Origin: Candidatus Methanomethylophilaceae archaeon
Lineage (GTDB): Archaea > Thermoplasmatota > Thermoplasmata > Methanomassiliicoccales > Methanomethylophilaceae
Length of the DNA: 27,496 bases
Direction: 5' to 3'
Assembly (NCBI GenBank): GCA_023230065.1
Contig: JALNYB010000012.1
Location: 1-27,496, forward strand
Part shown: positions 14,969 through 22,789 of the stretch, one piece after another
How the letters are laid out: each line of letters starts with the position of its first letter
How positions within the stretch are numbered: the stretch's first letter is position 1
Translations under genes and position numbers: made by a program
Notes under the pieces: generated by a model
Told to the model about the DNA's origin: nothing
Database searches by the model: none
Seen by the model: the letters and a program-made list of their open reading frames with translations, nothing else

Positions 14969-14978
14969 TTTTAATATC
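14969..14978 (+). promoter_or_regulatory. TATA box of the acidic protein gene
   Basis: TTTTAATATC predicts transcription near 15000. That start lies after the ATG at 14989, so the in-frame ATG at 15010 must be the real start. Confidence 0.5.
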
Positions 14979-15009
14979 CATACTCCGTATGTTGCTTCGG
15001 TGGGATGGG

Positions 15010-16287
15010 ATGAGTAAACACTCTAATAGAAACAGCAGTAGCTCTGAAGGGGGCTTTTTCAAGCGCATGCTTAGGTCGGAGTTGGGAACCTGCGACGAGC
15101 ATGTAGATGTTCAACAAAGGCATCCTGGGTTCAGTGTATCCGGTGAATCTAATGATTCAGGAAGATCTATGAAGCCAGTTATGGAGTCGGTAGTATCCGA
15201 GGGTATCAGAGAACTCAATAAAGAGGGTTTTGTGATCTATAATGTCTCAGATCATGATGATATATACATATCCACAGAGCCTGATAATGTGTGTTTTGAG
15301 GATGATGGCCCCATTATGATAAAAATGAGTTCAGAGGAATTCGATTCACCTCAGGCATCTGAAGCAATCGTAGCAATACCTGCAGAATCTGAGATAGATG
15401 TAAGACAGGCCTCTGATATTTTTGCTAATGCAGAGCCGAGGCCTGATTATGGAGAAATAAATCTTGATGAGATTATAGTCAAAGAGCACTATAAGTGTGC
15501 AGATGTATCTCTTTTAGAATTGGGAAATTCTTCAGAGTTCATCAACGGAGAGCAGTCAATGATCAAATCAGAGCCAGAATTTGCAGAAACTTCGGCAGGA
15601 GCTGTTGTTGATGTGCCAAAGACAGATGTTATCTGTTACGAAGATTCTGATGACGAAATCAATCTCGAAGAGAGTGTAGTTGTGATGTCTACTCAGCAAC
15701 TTAAATCCGAAGTACCCGAAGGATTACATCTTGAGAGCAATGTTCCACAGAATGTTGTGGATGTAAACATGGAAGGTCTTGTCGATGTAGGATCCTTTGA
15801 TGGAACAGGTACAGAGGCAGTTATAACATCTGAAGCAGTGATAATGTCTGCCAGCGCAAAGGTTGATCTTGAAAAATTGGCGATTCCAGAGTCAGAGTCC
15901 AGGGAAACATTTGTAAAACATGAGTATTTCGTGCCAGAATTCGGAACTCCATACATGAAGAGTCTTCCAGCGCCTGTAATGGTCGGACCTATGGCTATTG
16001 AAGCGTTAGAGATCAAGACAACCAAGGCTATGAAGGTCGATGACATCGTAGCAGATATCTTGAAGATCACAATTCCAGGAATGTGTTATGCAGACGATCT
16101 TATCGCTGAGTCTGAAGAGGCATATGTAGAGATTCCAGACGATGGGCTTGAGGCATATGATGCCAAATTCTCAGTATCAAATGTTAAAGAGGCTGTTGTG
16201 GGGGACAGATCGTCAAATATTTCATTCGATTTCGAAGGAAATAAATCTGTTAAGAACAACGGCTCGAATGTCAACTTTACTTTCTGA
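15010..16287 (+). CDS. Long acidic, low-complexity protein of unknown function
   Basis: I do not recognise this 425-residue protein. The first 25 residues are basic and Ser-rich (MSKHSNRNSSSSEGGFFKRM). The remainder is strongly acidic, rich in Glu, Asp, Ser and Val, with no membrane helix or signal peptide. Two short segments echo each other (EINLDEIIV and EINLEESVV). A more ordered part may lie near the end of the acidic stretch, around GTPYMKSLPAPVMVGPMAIEALEIKTTKAMKVDDIVADILKITIPGM, which could form helices and strands. The end is polar (SNVNFTF). The ATG at 15010 follows GGTGGGAT closely and the TATA box places transcription after the earlier ATG at 14989. It follows the NikR-like gene by 70 bases and precedes the cation antiporter by 73, each with its own promoter. 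It may be a cytoplasmic scaffold; this is a guess. Confidence 0.75.
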   Translation: MSKHSNRNSSSSEGGFFKRMLRSELGTCDEHVDVQQRHPGFSVSGESNDSGRSMKPVMESVVSEGIRELNKEGFVIYNVSDHDDIYISTEPDNVCFEDDGPIMIKMSSEEFDSPQASEAIVAIPAESEIDVRQASDIFANAEPRPDYGEINLDEIIVKEHYKCADVSLLELGNSSEFINGEQSMIKSEPEFAETSAGAVVDVPKTDVICYEDSDDEINLEESVVVMSTQQLKSEVPEGLHLESNVPQNVVDVNMEGLVDVGSFDGTGTEAVITSEAVIMSASAKVDLEKLAIPESESRETFVKHEYFVPEFGTPYMKSLPAPVMVGPMAIEALEIKTTKAMKVDDIVADILKITIPGMCYADDLIAESEEAYVEIPDDGLEAYDAKFSVSNVKEAVVGDRSSNISFDFEGNKSVKNNGSNVNFTF

Positions 16288-16332
16288 GGTTTAATGCCTC
16301 GATAAACATCTTTCCTTTTATTATACTAATTC

Positions 16333-16340
16333 TTTTAAAT
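16333..16340 (+). promoter_or_regulatory. TATA box of the cation/proton antiporter gene
   Basis: TTTTAAAT centred about 25 bases before the ATG at 16361; predicts a leaderless message, and no Shine-Dalgarno is seen. Confidence 0.55.
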
Positions 16341-16360
16341 GATGACGTATTCACGCTCGT

Positions 16361-17659
16361 ATGGATGTCGCCTCGGTCATTTTAATGCTCGTTGTACTTT
16401 TAGTGCTGGCACGCATTGGAGCTAGGCTTTTTGCTCGTTTTGGAATGCCTGGACTGATAGGTGAGATCATTGTAGGCATCCTTATTGCGAACATATCTTT
16501 CGATGGTACATCTTTACTTACTCTTTTAAATATAGATATGGGAAATATTAACATAATCCCTCCTATTGAGCCAAATGATAATTACAATGTGCTTGAGATA
16601 TTTGCTGAAATAGGAGTAATATTCTTGTTGTTCTCTGTAGGATTGGAGACAAAAGTTAGGGATCTTTTCGCAGTTGGAAAAACAGCGATGCTTACAGCTA
16701 CAATGGGAGTTATAATTCCATTTATTTTCGGTTTTATCTTAATAATGGTGTATGATGGAAATATGCATCATGCATTGTTCTTGGCTGCTGCAATGGTGGC
16801 TACCAGTGTAGGTATTACAGCTCGTGTAATCAAGGATATGAAGGTATTGGAAACCTTGGAATCCAGGATCATAATCGGTGCAGCGGTCATTGACGATGTC
16901 TTAGGAATGATCGTACTTGCGATAGTTATGGGAATGGCTGGCGGTGAAGAATTATCAGTGTTATCCATTTCGGTGACCGTGTTCAAGGCAGTGGCGTTTG
17001 TTCTGTTGATGTTAGCACTTGCATATTGGGTCGTACCTAAAATATACAAATATTTCGATGAAATGCATAAGAGGAAAGTTGCAGCGACTGGAGAGGCGCA
17101 CTCTTCTGTCAATAAGTTGATCCTTGCTATAGTAGTATGTCTTGGATTCTCATGGGCTGCAGATATGATAGGCCTCGCAACAATCATAGGGGCATTCCTC
17201 GGAGGTATGCTTCTTGCAGAATATGCATGGGAGTGGGATCTTGAGGGTAAGATCGAATCGATCACAACTCTATTCATATCTTATTTCTTCGTGAATGTGG
17301 GAATGCAGGTCGACCTTGAATCATGTGCGAGCGTGACCGTGATCGTGTTGGCAACGATAGTGATATTCCTCGCAGTGATATCCAAGTATATCGGATGCGG
17401 CCTGGGTGCACAGATGGGGGATAAAACCCTTTCAAAAGAATCCAGACATATAATTGGTGTAGGTATGATCCCTAGAGGAGAAGTAGGTATAATTGTTGCA
17501 GCATATGGATTGAGTTCAGGTGCGATGTCTAATGAATTGTATGCAGTAGTTGTCATAATGGCTGTAGCTACGACCATAATAGCACCTCCGTTGCTTGCAA
17601 AGGCATTTAGGAAGAAGTATCCACCCGAATATAAGATCACACCAGATGATCTGGTTTAA
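16361..17659 (+). CDS. Cation/proton antiporter, CPA2 (NapA/KefB-like) family
   Basis: A 432-residue integral membrane protein with about 12-13 helices that exchanges sodium or potassium for protons. The ion-binding pair of aspartates is visible in GAAVIDDVLGMIVLAIV (Asp178, Asp179), the arrangement of electrogenic NapA/NhaA-type exchangers. LARFGMPGLIGEIIVGILI near the N terminus, FLLFSVGLETKVRDL (88-102) and the later GMIPRGEVGIIVAAYGL with its conserved Arg-Gly-Glu are standard family segments. It lacks a cytoplasmic TrkA-N domain, which argues for a Na+/H+ exchanger over a Kef-type potassium system. In a methanogen-like cell it would tie sodium and proton gradients together. It is a single gene with its own TATA box; a small hairpin and T-rich DNA follow. 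Confidence 0.93.
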   Translation: MDVASVILMLVVLLVLARIGARLFARFGMPGLIGEIIVGILIANISFDGTSLLTLLNIDMGNINIIPPIEPNDNYNVLEIFAEIGVIFLLFSVGLETKVRDLFAVGKTAMLTATMGVIIPFIFGFILIMVYDGNMHHALFLAAAMVATSVGITARVIKDMKVLETLESRIIIGAAVIDDVLGMIVLAIVMGMAGGEELSVLSISVTVFKAVAFVLLMLALAYWVVPKIYKYFDEMHKRKVAATGEAHSSVNKLILAIVVCLGFSWAADMIGLATIIGAFLGGMLLAEYAWEWDLEGKIESITTLFISYFFVNVGMQVDLESCASVTVIVLATIVIFLAVISKYIGCGLGAQMGDKTLSKESRHIIGVGMIPRGEVGIIVAAYGLSSGAMSNELYAVVVIMAVATTIIAPPLLAKAFRKKYPPEYKITPDDLV

Positions 17660-17720
17660 GGTGTAACTGAAACCTTTTATCGTATTTTCTATATTTATTT
17701 CACAGAATATATTGTGAAAT
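17658..17720. terminator. Convergent terminator region, antiporter and Sec61-beta genes
   Basis: AAGGT/ACCTT makes a small hairpin right after the antiporter stop, followed by T-rich sequence. TTTCACA and TGTGAAA (about 17698-17720) form a 7-bp stem that on the minus strand is followed by A/T-rich DNA, suited to the end of the Sec61-beta transcript. A further small hairpin, TATAG/CTATA, lies near 17740-17755. Confidence 0.45.
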
Positions 17721-17783
17721 CAAAAACCATTTAAAATTATATAGCTCCTGCTATAAGAAACGAGTAAATCAATAAGATTATGC

Positions 17784-17948
17784 TTAAACAGGCAGGAACA
17801 CAGGTAATAGAAGAATAAGAACTGCGAATGCGATAGCGATTCCTATGACACCCTTCGGGCTCACCCTGATACCTTTGTCATCTTCTGTGTCGAAGTATCT
17901 CATCAATCCTGCGGATGATGCGAATGTGCTATCGTTCTTCTTTGCCAT
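17784..17948 (-). CDS. secG: Preprotein translocase subunit Sec61-beta (archaeal SecG)
   Basis: A 54-residue tail-anchored subunit of the SecYE-beta protein-export channel. The sequence reads MAKKNDSTFASSAGLMRYFD, then TEDDKGIRVSPKGV, then a single C-terminal helix (IGIAIAFAVLILLLPVFL) ending PV and TAA. The segment SSAGLMRYFDTEDDKGIRVSPKGV before one helix is diagnostic for archaeal Sec61-beta. It is shorter than common ORF cut-offs and so is easily missed. The ATG at 17948 has a TATA box (TTTTTATA) 26 bases upstream and no Shine-Dalgarno, so it is probably leaderless. It is divergent from the lysyl-tRNA synthetase gene, with a 131-base shared promoter region. Confidence 0.95.
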   Translation of the reverse strand: MAKKNDSTFASSAGLMRYFDTEDDKGIRVSPKGVIGIAIAFAVLILLLPVFLPV

Positions 17949-17970
17949 CAGCTAGTGAATTGAAAATCCA

Positions 17971-17978
17971 TATAAAAA
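17971..17978 (-). promoter_or_regulatory. TATA box of the Sec61-beta gene
   Basis: TTTTTATA on the minus strand, centred 26 bases before the ATG at 17948. Confidence 0.6.
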
Positions 17979-18045
17979 TCTACCGAGAGAAAAATATATA
18001 TCTTCTTGAAAAAAACTATTAAATAGATAAAATGACCGAAAATCT

Positions 18046-18055
18046 CTTTTATATC
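18046..18055 (+). promoter_or_regulatory. TATA box of lysS, deciding its start
   Basis: CTTTTATATC predicts transcription near 18076, beyond the in-frame ATG at 18032, so translation should begin at the ATG at 18080. Confidence 0.6.
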
Positions 18056-18079
18056 GGTTATGTTACACATTTGATTACA

Positions 18080-19624
18080 ATGCATTGGGCTGACGTTATT
18101 GCGAAAGAAGTGGCTGATACCTGCGATCATCCCTTGATCGCTACAGGTATTAGTCCCACTGGTATAATCCATGTGGGAAGTCTGAGAGAGGCTATAACAG
18201 GAGAATCTGTTCGCAGTGCTGTGGAAGGACTCGGCAAAGATGTTAAGCTTATTTACCTTGTCGATTCTTTCGATCCGCTGAGGAAATGTTATGATTTCCT
18301 GCCTAAAGAGTATGAAAAATATGTAGGGATGCCAATTTCAAGAATCCCATGTCCATGTGGAAAGCATAAGAACTATGCACAACACTTTGTCCAGCCGTTC
18401 CTGGACGCGGTTGATTCATTAGGTGTGAAATGTGAGATCATATGGACTCATGAACTCTATGATAAAGGGGAGTTCGCCGAAGCTATCGATTTAACTTTCA
18501 AGAAGAGACAGCAGGTCATAGATATCCTTCATGATGTTTCTGGAAAAGAGGCAAATCCTAATTATGCACCTTATAATCCTGTTTGTGAAAAATGTGGACG
18601 GTTTACCAACCCTGTTTTTGAATCTTACAAATATCCGTACGTCGAGTATGATTGCAGTTGTGGACATCACGGAAAGGCAGATATTACGAAAGGTGACGGA
18701 AAACTCACATGGAGATGCGAGTGGCCCGCAAAATGGGCGATTTTCGGGACATCTGCAGAGCCCTTCGGAAAGGACCATGCCGCAGCTGGAGGATCATATG
18801 ATACCGGAAAGAGGATTTCAAGAGAGATCTATGGTGTCGAACCGCCTATACCGATACCTTACGAGTTCGTACAGTTGAAAGGAGTAGGACAGATGCACAA
18901 GTCTTTAGGATGTTCTGTTACAGGATTGGATGCAATCAATATGACTCCTCCAGAAGTTTTGAATTATTTATTTTTAAGAGTCAATCCAAATAAAGCTATT
19001 GATTATGACTCCGGACTCGGAATGTTAGATATGGCCGATGAATACGATAGGATGGAACGTGCTTTCTTCAGTGCAGAGTTTACAGAAGCAGAGGAGAATT
19101 CTGTTCGTGCATACGAGATTTCACAGCATAATCATGTACCAGTCAAACAGCCACATCAGATACCGTATAGACACTTGGTAAATGTTGTTCAGATGGCAGA
19201 TACTTTTGAAGGCGTCATGGGTGTTTTGGAACGTACTGAGGATTTCAGTACCGTAAGTGCAGACGATTTGAAGAGACTAGAACGTAGAGTCAATTGTGTA
19301 AGATTCTGGTTGAATGGTTTTGCACCTGATTCAGTGAAGTTCTGTGTGTGTCAGACAGCACCTCCAGGACTCGAACTCGGAATTACTGGAAAGGTTTTCT
19401 TCAAAGATCTTGTCAACAGGATGAATGATTGTGTTTGGGATGCTTCTACTATCAATTCGATTATTTCTGATACCGGAAAGGAATCACCTCTCGGATCGAA
19501 AGGTGCATTCAAAGCAATTTACTCTGTTCTTATTGGAAAGACAGCTGGGCCGAGGCTTGGACCTTTCCTTGCAAGTATGGACAAATCGTTTGTTATTAAT
19601 AGATTCATTCAAGTTTCCCAGTAA
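18080..19624 (+). CDS. lysS: Lysyl-tRNA synthetase, class I
   Basis: The enzyme charges tRNA-Lys with lysine; this is the class I type found in most archaea and a few bacteria, unrelated to the class II enzyme. The 514-residue protein begins MHWADVIAKEVAD, as family members do, with ISPTGIIHVGS carrying the HIGH-type motif (31-34). Cysteine pairs that suit zinc sites are at CPCG, CEKCG and CSCG. The second class I signature, usually KMSKS-like, reads QMHKS here (271-275), keeping only the second lysine and the last serine. The C-terminal helical part carries the tRNA-binding domain. An in-frame ATG 16 codons earlier (18032) lies before the predicted transcript start and adds an atypical extension, so I chose 18080. 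T-rich DNA after the stop is the terminator. Confidence 0.95.
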   Translation: MHWADVIAKEVADTCDHPLIATGISPTGIIHVGSLREAITGESVRSAVEGLGKDVKLIYLVDSFDPLRKCYDFLPKEYEKYVGMPISRIPCPCGKHKNYAQHFVQPFLDAVDSLGVKCEIIWTHELYDKGEFAEAIDLTFKKRQQVIDILHDVSGKEANPNYAPYNPVCEKCGRFTNPVFESYKYPYVEYDCSCGHHGKADITKGDGKLTWRCEWPAKWAIFGTSAEPFGKDHAAAGGSYDTGKRISREIYGVEPPIPIPYEFVQLKGVGQMHKSLGCSVTGLDAINMTPPEVLNYLFLRVNPNKAIDYDSGLGMLDMADEYDRMERAFFSAEFTEAEENSVRAYEISQHNHVPVKQPHQIPYRHLVNVVQMADTFEGVMGVLERTEDFSTVSADDLKRLERRVNCVRFWLNGFAPDSVKFCVCQTAPPGLELGITGKVFFKDLVNRMNDCVWDASTINSIISDTGKESPLGSKGAFKAIYSVLIGKTAGPRLGPFLASMDKSFVINRFIQVSQ

Positions 19625-19639
19625 GAGACCTTATCAAAC

Positions 19640-19660
19640 TTTTTTCTTTTTTAATTATTT
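19640..19660 (+). terminator. T-rich terminator of lysS
   Basis: A long T run interrupted by one C, about 15 bases after the lysS stop. Typical archaeal poly-T terminator. Confidence 0.65.
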
Positions 19661-19703
19661 ATAGACGTTTCAGGTCTGAATCCTAACCGCAAAGGAGATA
19701 GGA

Positions 19704-19790
19704 ATGACCGATCATGTCTGGTCTTTGTCGGAGTTGATAACTTATTTTATAGAAATCTATCATAAATTAATAGTAAGGCATCAAAGTTAA
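19704..19790 (+). CDS. Candidate 28-residue peptide with strong ribosome site
   Basis: A short ORF preceded by AAAGGAG six bases before the ATG, the best Shine-Dalgarno in this intergenic region. The product (MTDHVWSLSELITYFIEIYH, then eight more residues) is mildly amphipathic with no known family. I see no convincing TATA box for it, and the only poly-T terminator lies upstream. It may be a chance ORF. Confidence 0.2.
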   Translation: MTDHVWSLSELITYFIEIYHKLIVRHQS

Positions 19791-19991
19791 GGAATGGAAT
19801 TAGATTGTAATAGATTGTCACATACTGTAATAAGAATTTCCAATAATAGTATACATGAATAGGAAAACATAAGAGCAACGTGTTTTTGAGTGCGGATATA
19901 TTGTTTTGGTCATATTTCTAGTCGTTATTGGAGACTCTACTCGATGATTGAGAATTTTCATTTAGATTCCCCCATATCGACCCATCTTGTT
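19791..19991. other. Intergenic DNA, no gene recognised
   Basis: A/T-rich sequence with no ORF, RNA gene or repeat that I can support. It leads into the long hairpin at 19992-20039. Confidence 0.5.
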
Positions 19992-20039
19992 AGACGAACG
20001 GACGGGCGTAATATACTAACTATGTCCGTCAGTTCGTCT
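19992..20039. repeat. Long intergenic stem-loop, about 18 bp
   Basis: AGACGAAC (19992-19999) pairs perfectly with GTTCGTCT (20032-20039). After one mismatch GACGG pairs with CCGTC, and five more pairs, two of them G-U, lead to a ten-base loop. It lies 48 bases past the stop of the COG0523 gene. No T run follows on the minus strand, so it is not an ordinary terminator. It could be a structured RNA, a 3' end protector of that message or a regulator site. Protein-coding is unlikely. Confidence 0.6.
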
Positions 20040-20086
20040 CTGGGTTCAAATGGTTTTGAAACAATTCTGGATTGCAGGATCTGCGC

Positions 20087-21193
20087 TTAGTAACGATTGT
20101 CTATACAATCATTCAAGCTGTTTATTATAGCATCTCTGTTATAATCCCTGCCAATAAGAACGAGTTCATTATTTCTATCACCGTATTTCTCATCCCAGTC
20201 TTCTTTTATTTTTGGGTAATAACTGAAGATCTCATCCCGTTCTTTTTTGGAATATGATGCCACCCATTCTGAAATGCCCGTGAGCATCAGGTTCTTACCA
20301 GCTTGTTCAAAAAGCATCATGATCTTAGGTTTATTGGAGAACCAGACATAACCCTTCGAACGTATCAGTGTCTTTGGATAATTATCTAGGAATTTTGAGA
20401 ATTTTTTGTAGTTGAAAGGCTTTCTTTCTTTGAATACGAATGAGGTAATCCCGAAATCGTCCATACCATTCTTTTCGTTTGCCTGATCTCTGTCCAAAGA
20501 TTTTTGATAGGTTGAAGAAGATAATACTTTGTAGAAATCGAATCTGTTTGAGTTGAAAATGTCTTCAGTATCAACTTTTCCTTGAATCGCCTCGATCAGT
20601 TTTGCATCTGGTTGCAATCCTTTGACCACAGATCTTACTTTTTCCAGGTCTTCTTTGATTAAAAGATCGCATTTATTCAAGATAAGAACATTGCAGAATT
20701 CAATCTGATCCATGACTAGATTTACGATGTCTGAGTCGTCTGTATCGTTTCCCTTTTTTGAGATATCATCCAAAAATTCGGTGAAGATTCTTGAAGCGTC
20801 GACTACTGAAACGACATTGTTTAGATAAAAGGCCATATCTCTCTGCTGTTCTTCGTATATCATGAAACCTTGGCAGATTCCTGTTGGGTTGCTTACTCCA
20901 GAAGCCTCTACTAGAATAGAATCGAATTTGCCAGTCACTGCGACTTGTTGCAATTCGGACATGAATTTGTCTCTCAACGTGCAGCAGATGCAACCTCCAG
21001 TCATTTCGCGAAGAGTTTCGTTTTCGATCACATTTCCGCTCTTAATAAGGTTGCTGTCTACATTGACGCTACCGAGGTCGTTTACAATAAGGGCGATCCG
21101 TTTGTCTTGATTTTGTTTTAAGAGCTCATTCATTAAAGTTGTTTTTCCAGAACCCAGGTATCCGGTGATGATTGTTACGGGTGTTTTACTCAT
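20087..21193 (-). CDS. COG0523 (CobW/YjiA/ZNG1-type) metallochaperone GTPase
   Basis: A 368-residue G3E-family P-loop GTPase that inserts or delivers a metal, often zinc, to target enzymes. The motifs in order are Walker A GYLGSGKTTL (11-20), the metal-binding CxCC in GGCICC (Cys68, Cys70, Cys71), VEASGVSNPTG (95-105) as switch region, and NKCDLL as the G4 base-recognition motif. After a variable region comes a CobW C-terminal domain (from FVFKERKPFNYKKF on). Other members serve cobalamin synthesis, nitrile hydratase or zinc enzymes, so the client is not certain; the metal genes in this window do not decide it. The ATG at 21193 has GGAG nine bases upstream. Its promoter seems to lie near 21290, giving a leader of about 70 bases with a 5-bp hairpin. 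A long stem-loop follows the gene. Confidence 0.9.
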   Translation of the reverse strand: MSKTPVTIITGYLGSGKTTLMNELLKQNQDKRIALIVNDLGSVNVDSNLIKSGNVIENETLREMTGGCICCTLRDKFMSELQQVAVTGKFDSILVEASGVSNPTGICQGFMIYEEQQRDMAFYLNNVVSVVDASRIFTEFLDDISKKGNDTDDSDIVNLVMDQIEFCNVLILNKCDLLIKEDLEKVRSVVKGLQPDAKLIEAIQGKVDTEDIFNSNRFDFYKVLSSSTYQKSLDRDQANEKNGMDDFGITSFVFKERKPFNYKKFSKFLDNYPKTLIRSKGYVWFSNKPKIMMLFEQAGKNLMLTGISEWVASYSKKERDEIFSYYPKIKEDWDEKYGDRNNELVLIGRDYNRDAIINSLNDCIDNRY

Positions 21194-21245
21194 TTCTTAT
21201 TTCTCCACATTTCGATTGAGATAACAATCCAATAGGATGAAAACG

Positions 21246-21258
21246 CGACCGATGGTCG
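21246..21258 (-). promoter_or_regulatory. Small hairpin in the COG0523 leader
   Basis: CGACC and GGTCG around a 3-base loop, just after the start predicted from a TATA-like AATTTAAAAC near 21290 on the minus strand. It might be an operator or a leader structure. Confidence 0.3.
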
Positions 21259-21322
21259 TACAAGTCATGCTATTTTCATGTTGAAAAGTTTTAAATTTTT
21301 CAAATACATAATAACTTACGCG

Positions 21323-21474
21323 ATGTTATTAAAATTATAATAAGAATATGCCTATTTGTTAATAACATTATCAATCGGTGAGACCGCGTCCATCAAGGCA
21401 CATACCATGAAATAAGCCAGAATTTGGATATGAACTGTCTACGATTGATTGTTCTGGTTCTCTTCCTCATATCC
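21323..21474. repeat. Two large intergenic inverted repeats
   Basis: ATGTTATTA (21323-21331) pairs perfectly with TAATAACAT (21360-21368) around 28 bases. GGATATGA (21426-21433) pairs perfectly with TCATATCC (21467-21474) around 33 bases. No ORF or RNA family that I know covers them. The 507 bases between the COG0523 gene and the topoisomerase VI A gene are far longer than most gaps here, so they may hold an undescribed RNA or a remnant. Confidence 0.4.
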
Positions 21475-21652
21475 TATTGATCTCATTTGGAGAAAGTATC
21501 ACAAATATTCAAAATAAACTAATTATGAAGATGTTGTGAAAATTTAAATGATTCATGAAAGAGGATGATATCAAACAATAATCTTTGTTGTTTTGGAAAT
21601 AATATTTGTCTTGATATATAATTTGAAAGAAACTATTAAAGAAATTAAATGC

Positions 21653-21681
21653 ACGTCGAACCGTGTTCAGACATTCGACGT
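21653..21681 (-). terminator. Terminator of the topoisomerase VI operon
   Basis: ACGTCGAA (21653-21660) and TTCGACGT (21674-21681) form a perfect 8-bp stem around 13 bases, 20 bases past the stop of subunit A. T-rich sequence follows on the minus strand. Confidence 0.65.
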
Positions 21682-21700
21682 ACATCTATCATAATTTATT

Positions 21701-22789
21701 TTACAAAATTCCTAAATTTGTTAGCTTTTCAGGAAGATATGTGTTTGTTACATATTCTAGACCATATTTTGCCAGTGCCTGTTGTTCGGCTTTCTTATTC
21801 ATGCTGAGCATGGCTTGAATTTCATTGACCCAGAATTCATCTGCGAATCTGGGATCCGACAATTCTGCGTTAAGTGCTCCGACATCCTTGTCTGTGAGTT
21901 TATCCGTAGGTAGGTCATAGTTTAGGATATCTGACGGAGTGATACCTATGAATTGTGCCGTAGGAGTAGCCAGAAAATCAGAGATATGAGCTGTTTTGAT
22001 GGCACCATATGCAACAGATCCATAAATTCTGAACGACCACGGGTCACCATCGGTGAATACTGTAATCGGTAATTTCATCTCTTCATTAAGTCTTTTGATC
22101 AGGCGCCTTGTGCTTCTTGCAGGTTGTCCGCTTAGATGCACAAGTATGCAGTTGAATTTTTCAGGGAATCCGTTCTCTATTAATCTGGCATACATACCAC
22201 CAGTTTCAATAGCCATGACAAATTTTGCATCTGTTTTGACAATTTCGAATGTTTCCTTCTCACAGTTGTATGGGATGGCAAACCCCGTCTCAGCTACGTC
22301 ATCGATGCAGTTGAAATCCTTCATTCCTTTTTTGGTCATTGTTTTGAAATCTACATTTCCGTAAACATGTGCTCCGGATTCTTCAGGACGTAGTTTGAAA
22401 TCCTCACGCATGCAATGTGTTATGATCTCCAGATCTTCTGCAAGCAGGTTACCTTCATCCTGTGTGTGGAATTTTGCATTATGCCATCCTTCTGAGATGT
22501 AATACATTTCCCTTAAGGTTGATGATTTGCCCTGATCGATCATCTCGTTGATGAACTCTGCAGTGTACATTGTCCTCAGCATCATCTGTGCACCCTGAAC
22601 GGTTTTTGCTGTACGGGTGGTTTGCAGGCTTCCGTATTTCCAAACATCGTGTATCGGATCGAATTCGATGTTCTTCTTCGCTCTCAGGGGAAGATTCATT
22701 ACAGGGATTTCTCCATCGTTCAGCTGGTTATATGTAGTTTCTACCACGGAGGTAAGATTATCTAGTGCCTTTTTTTGTCTTTCATTCAT
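21701..22789 (-). CDS. top6A: DNA topoisomerase VI subunit A
   Basis: This is the DNA-cleaving subunit of the type IIB topoisomerase, related to Spo11, which passes one duplex through another to relax supercoils and unlink chromosomes. About 362 residues. The catalytic tyrosine is the second of the pair in STLREMYYISEGW (about residue 97 from this start). The Toprim metal site is seen in AIETGGMYARL (Glu) and TDGDPWSFRIYG (Asp-x-Asp). Two ATGs are possible, 22795 and 22789. A strong AAGGAGG inside the end of the B gene lies three bases before the first and nine before the second, so 22789 is preferred, without certainty. The gene overlaps the B gene's stop by 8 bases and must be translationally coupled to it, as expected for the A2B2 complex. 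Confidence 0.95.
   Translation of the reverse strand: MNERQKKALDNLTSVVETTYNQLNDGEIPVMNLPLRAKKNIEFDPIHDVWKYGSLQTTRTAKTVQGAQMMLRTMYTAEFINEMIDQGKSSTLREMYYISEGWHNAKFHTQDEGNLLAEDLEIITHCMREDFKLRPEESGAHVYGNVDFKTMTKKGMKDFNCIDDVAETGFAIPYNCEKETFEIVKTDAKFVMAIETGGMYARLIENGFPEKFNCILVHLSGQPARSTRRLIKRLNEEMKLPITVFTDGDPWSFRIYGSVAYGAIKTAHISDFLATPTAQFIGITPSDILNYDLPTDKLTDKDVGALNAELSDPRFADEFWVNEIQAMLSMNKKAEQQALAKYGLEYVTNTYLPEKLTNLGIL

Noticed and set aside
19938..19950. CGATGATTGA as a possible box C of a C/D guide RNA
   Set aside because: No box D (CTGA) at a proper distance and no C'/D' pair; a single six-of-seven match is expected by chance.
20039..20062. GGGTTCAAAT after the stem-loop resembles a tRNA T-loop
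   Set aside because: The flanking bases do not pair to form a T stem, and no acceptor or anticodon arm can be built around it.
19890..20090. 66-residue ORF on the plus strand
   Set aside because: No ribosome site or promoter, no recognisable protein character, and it runs through the perfect stem-loop at 19992-20039.
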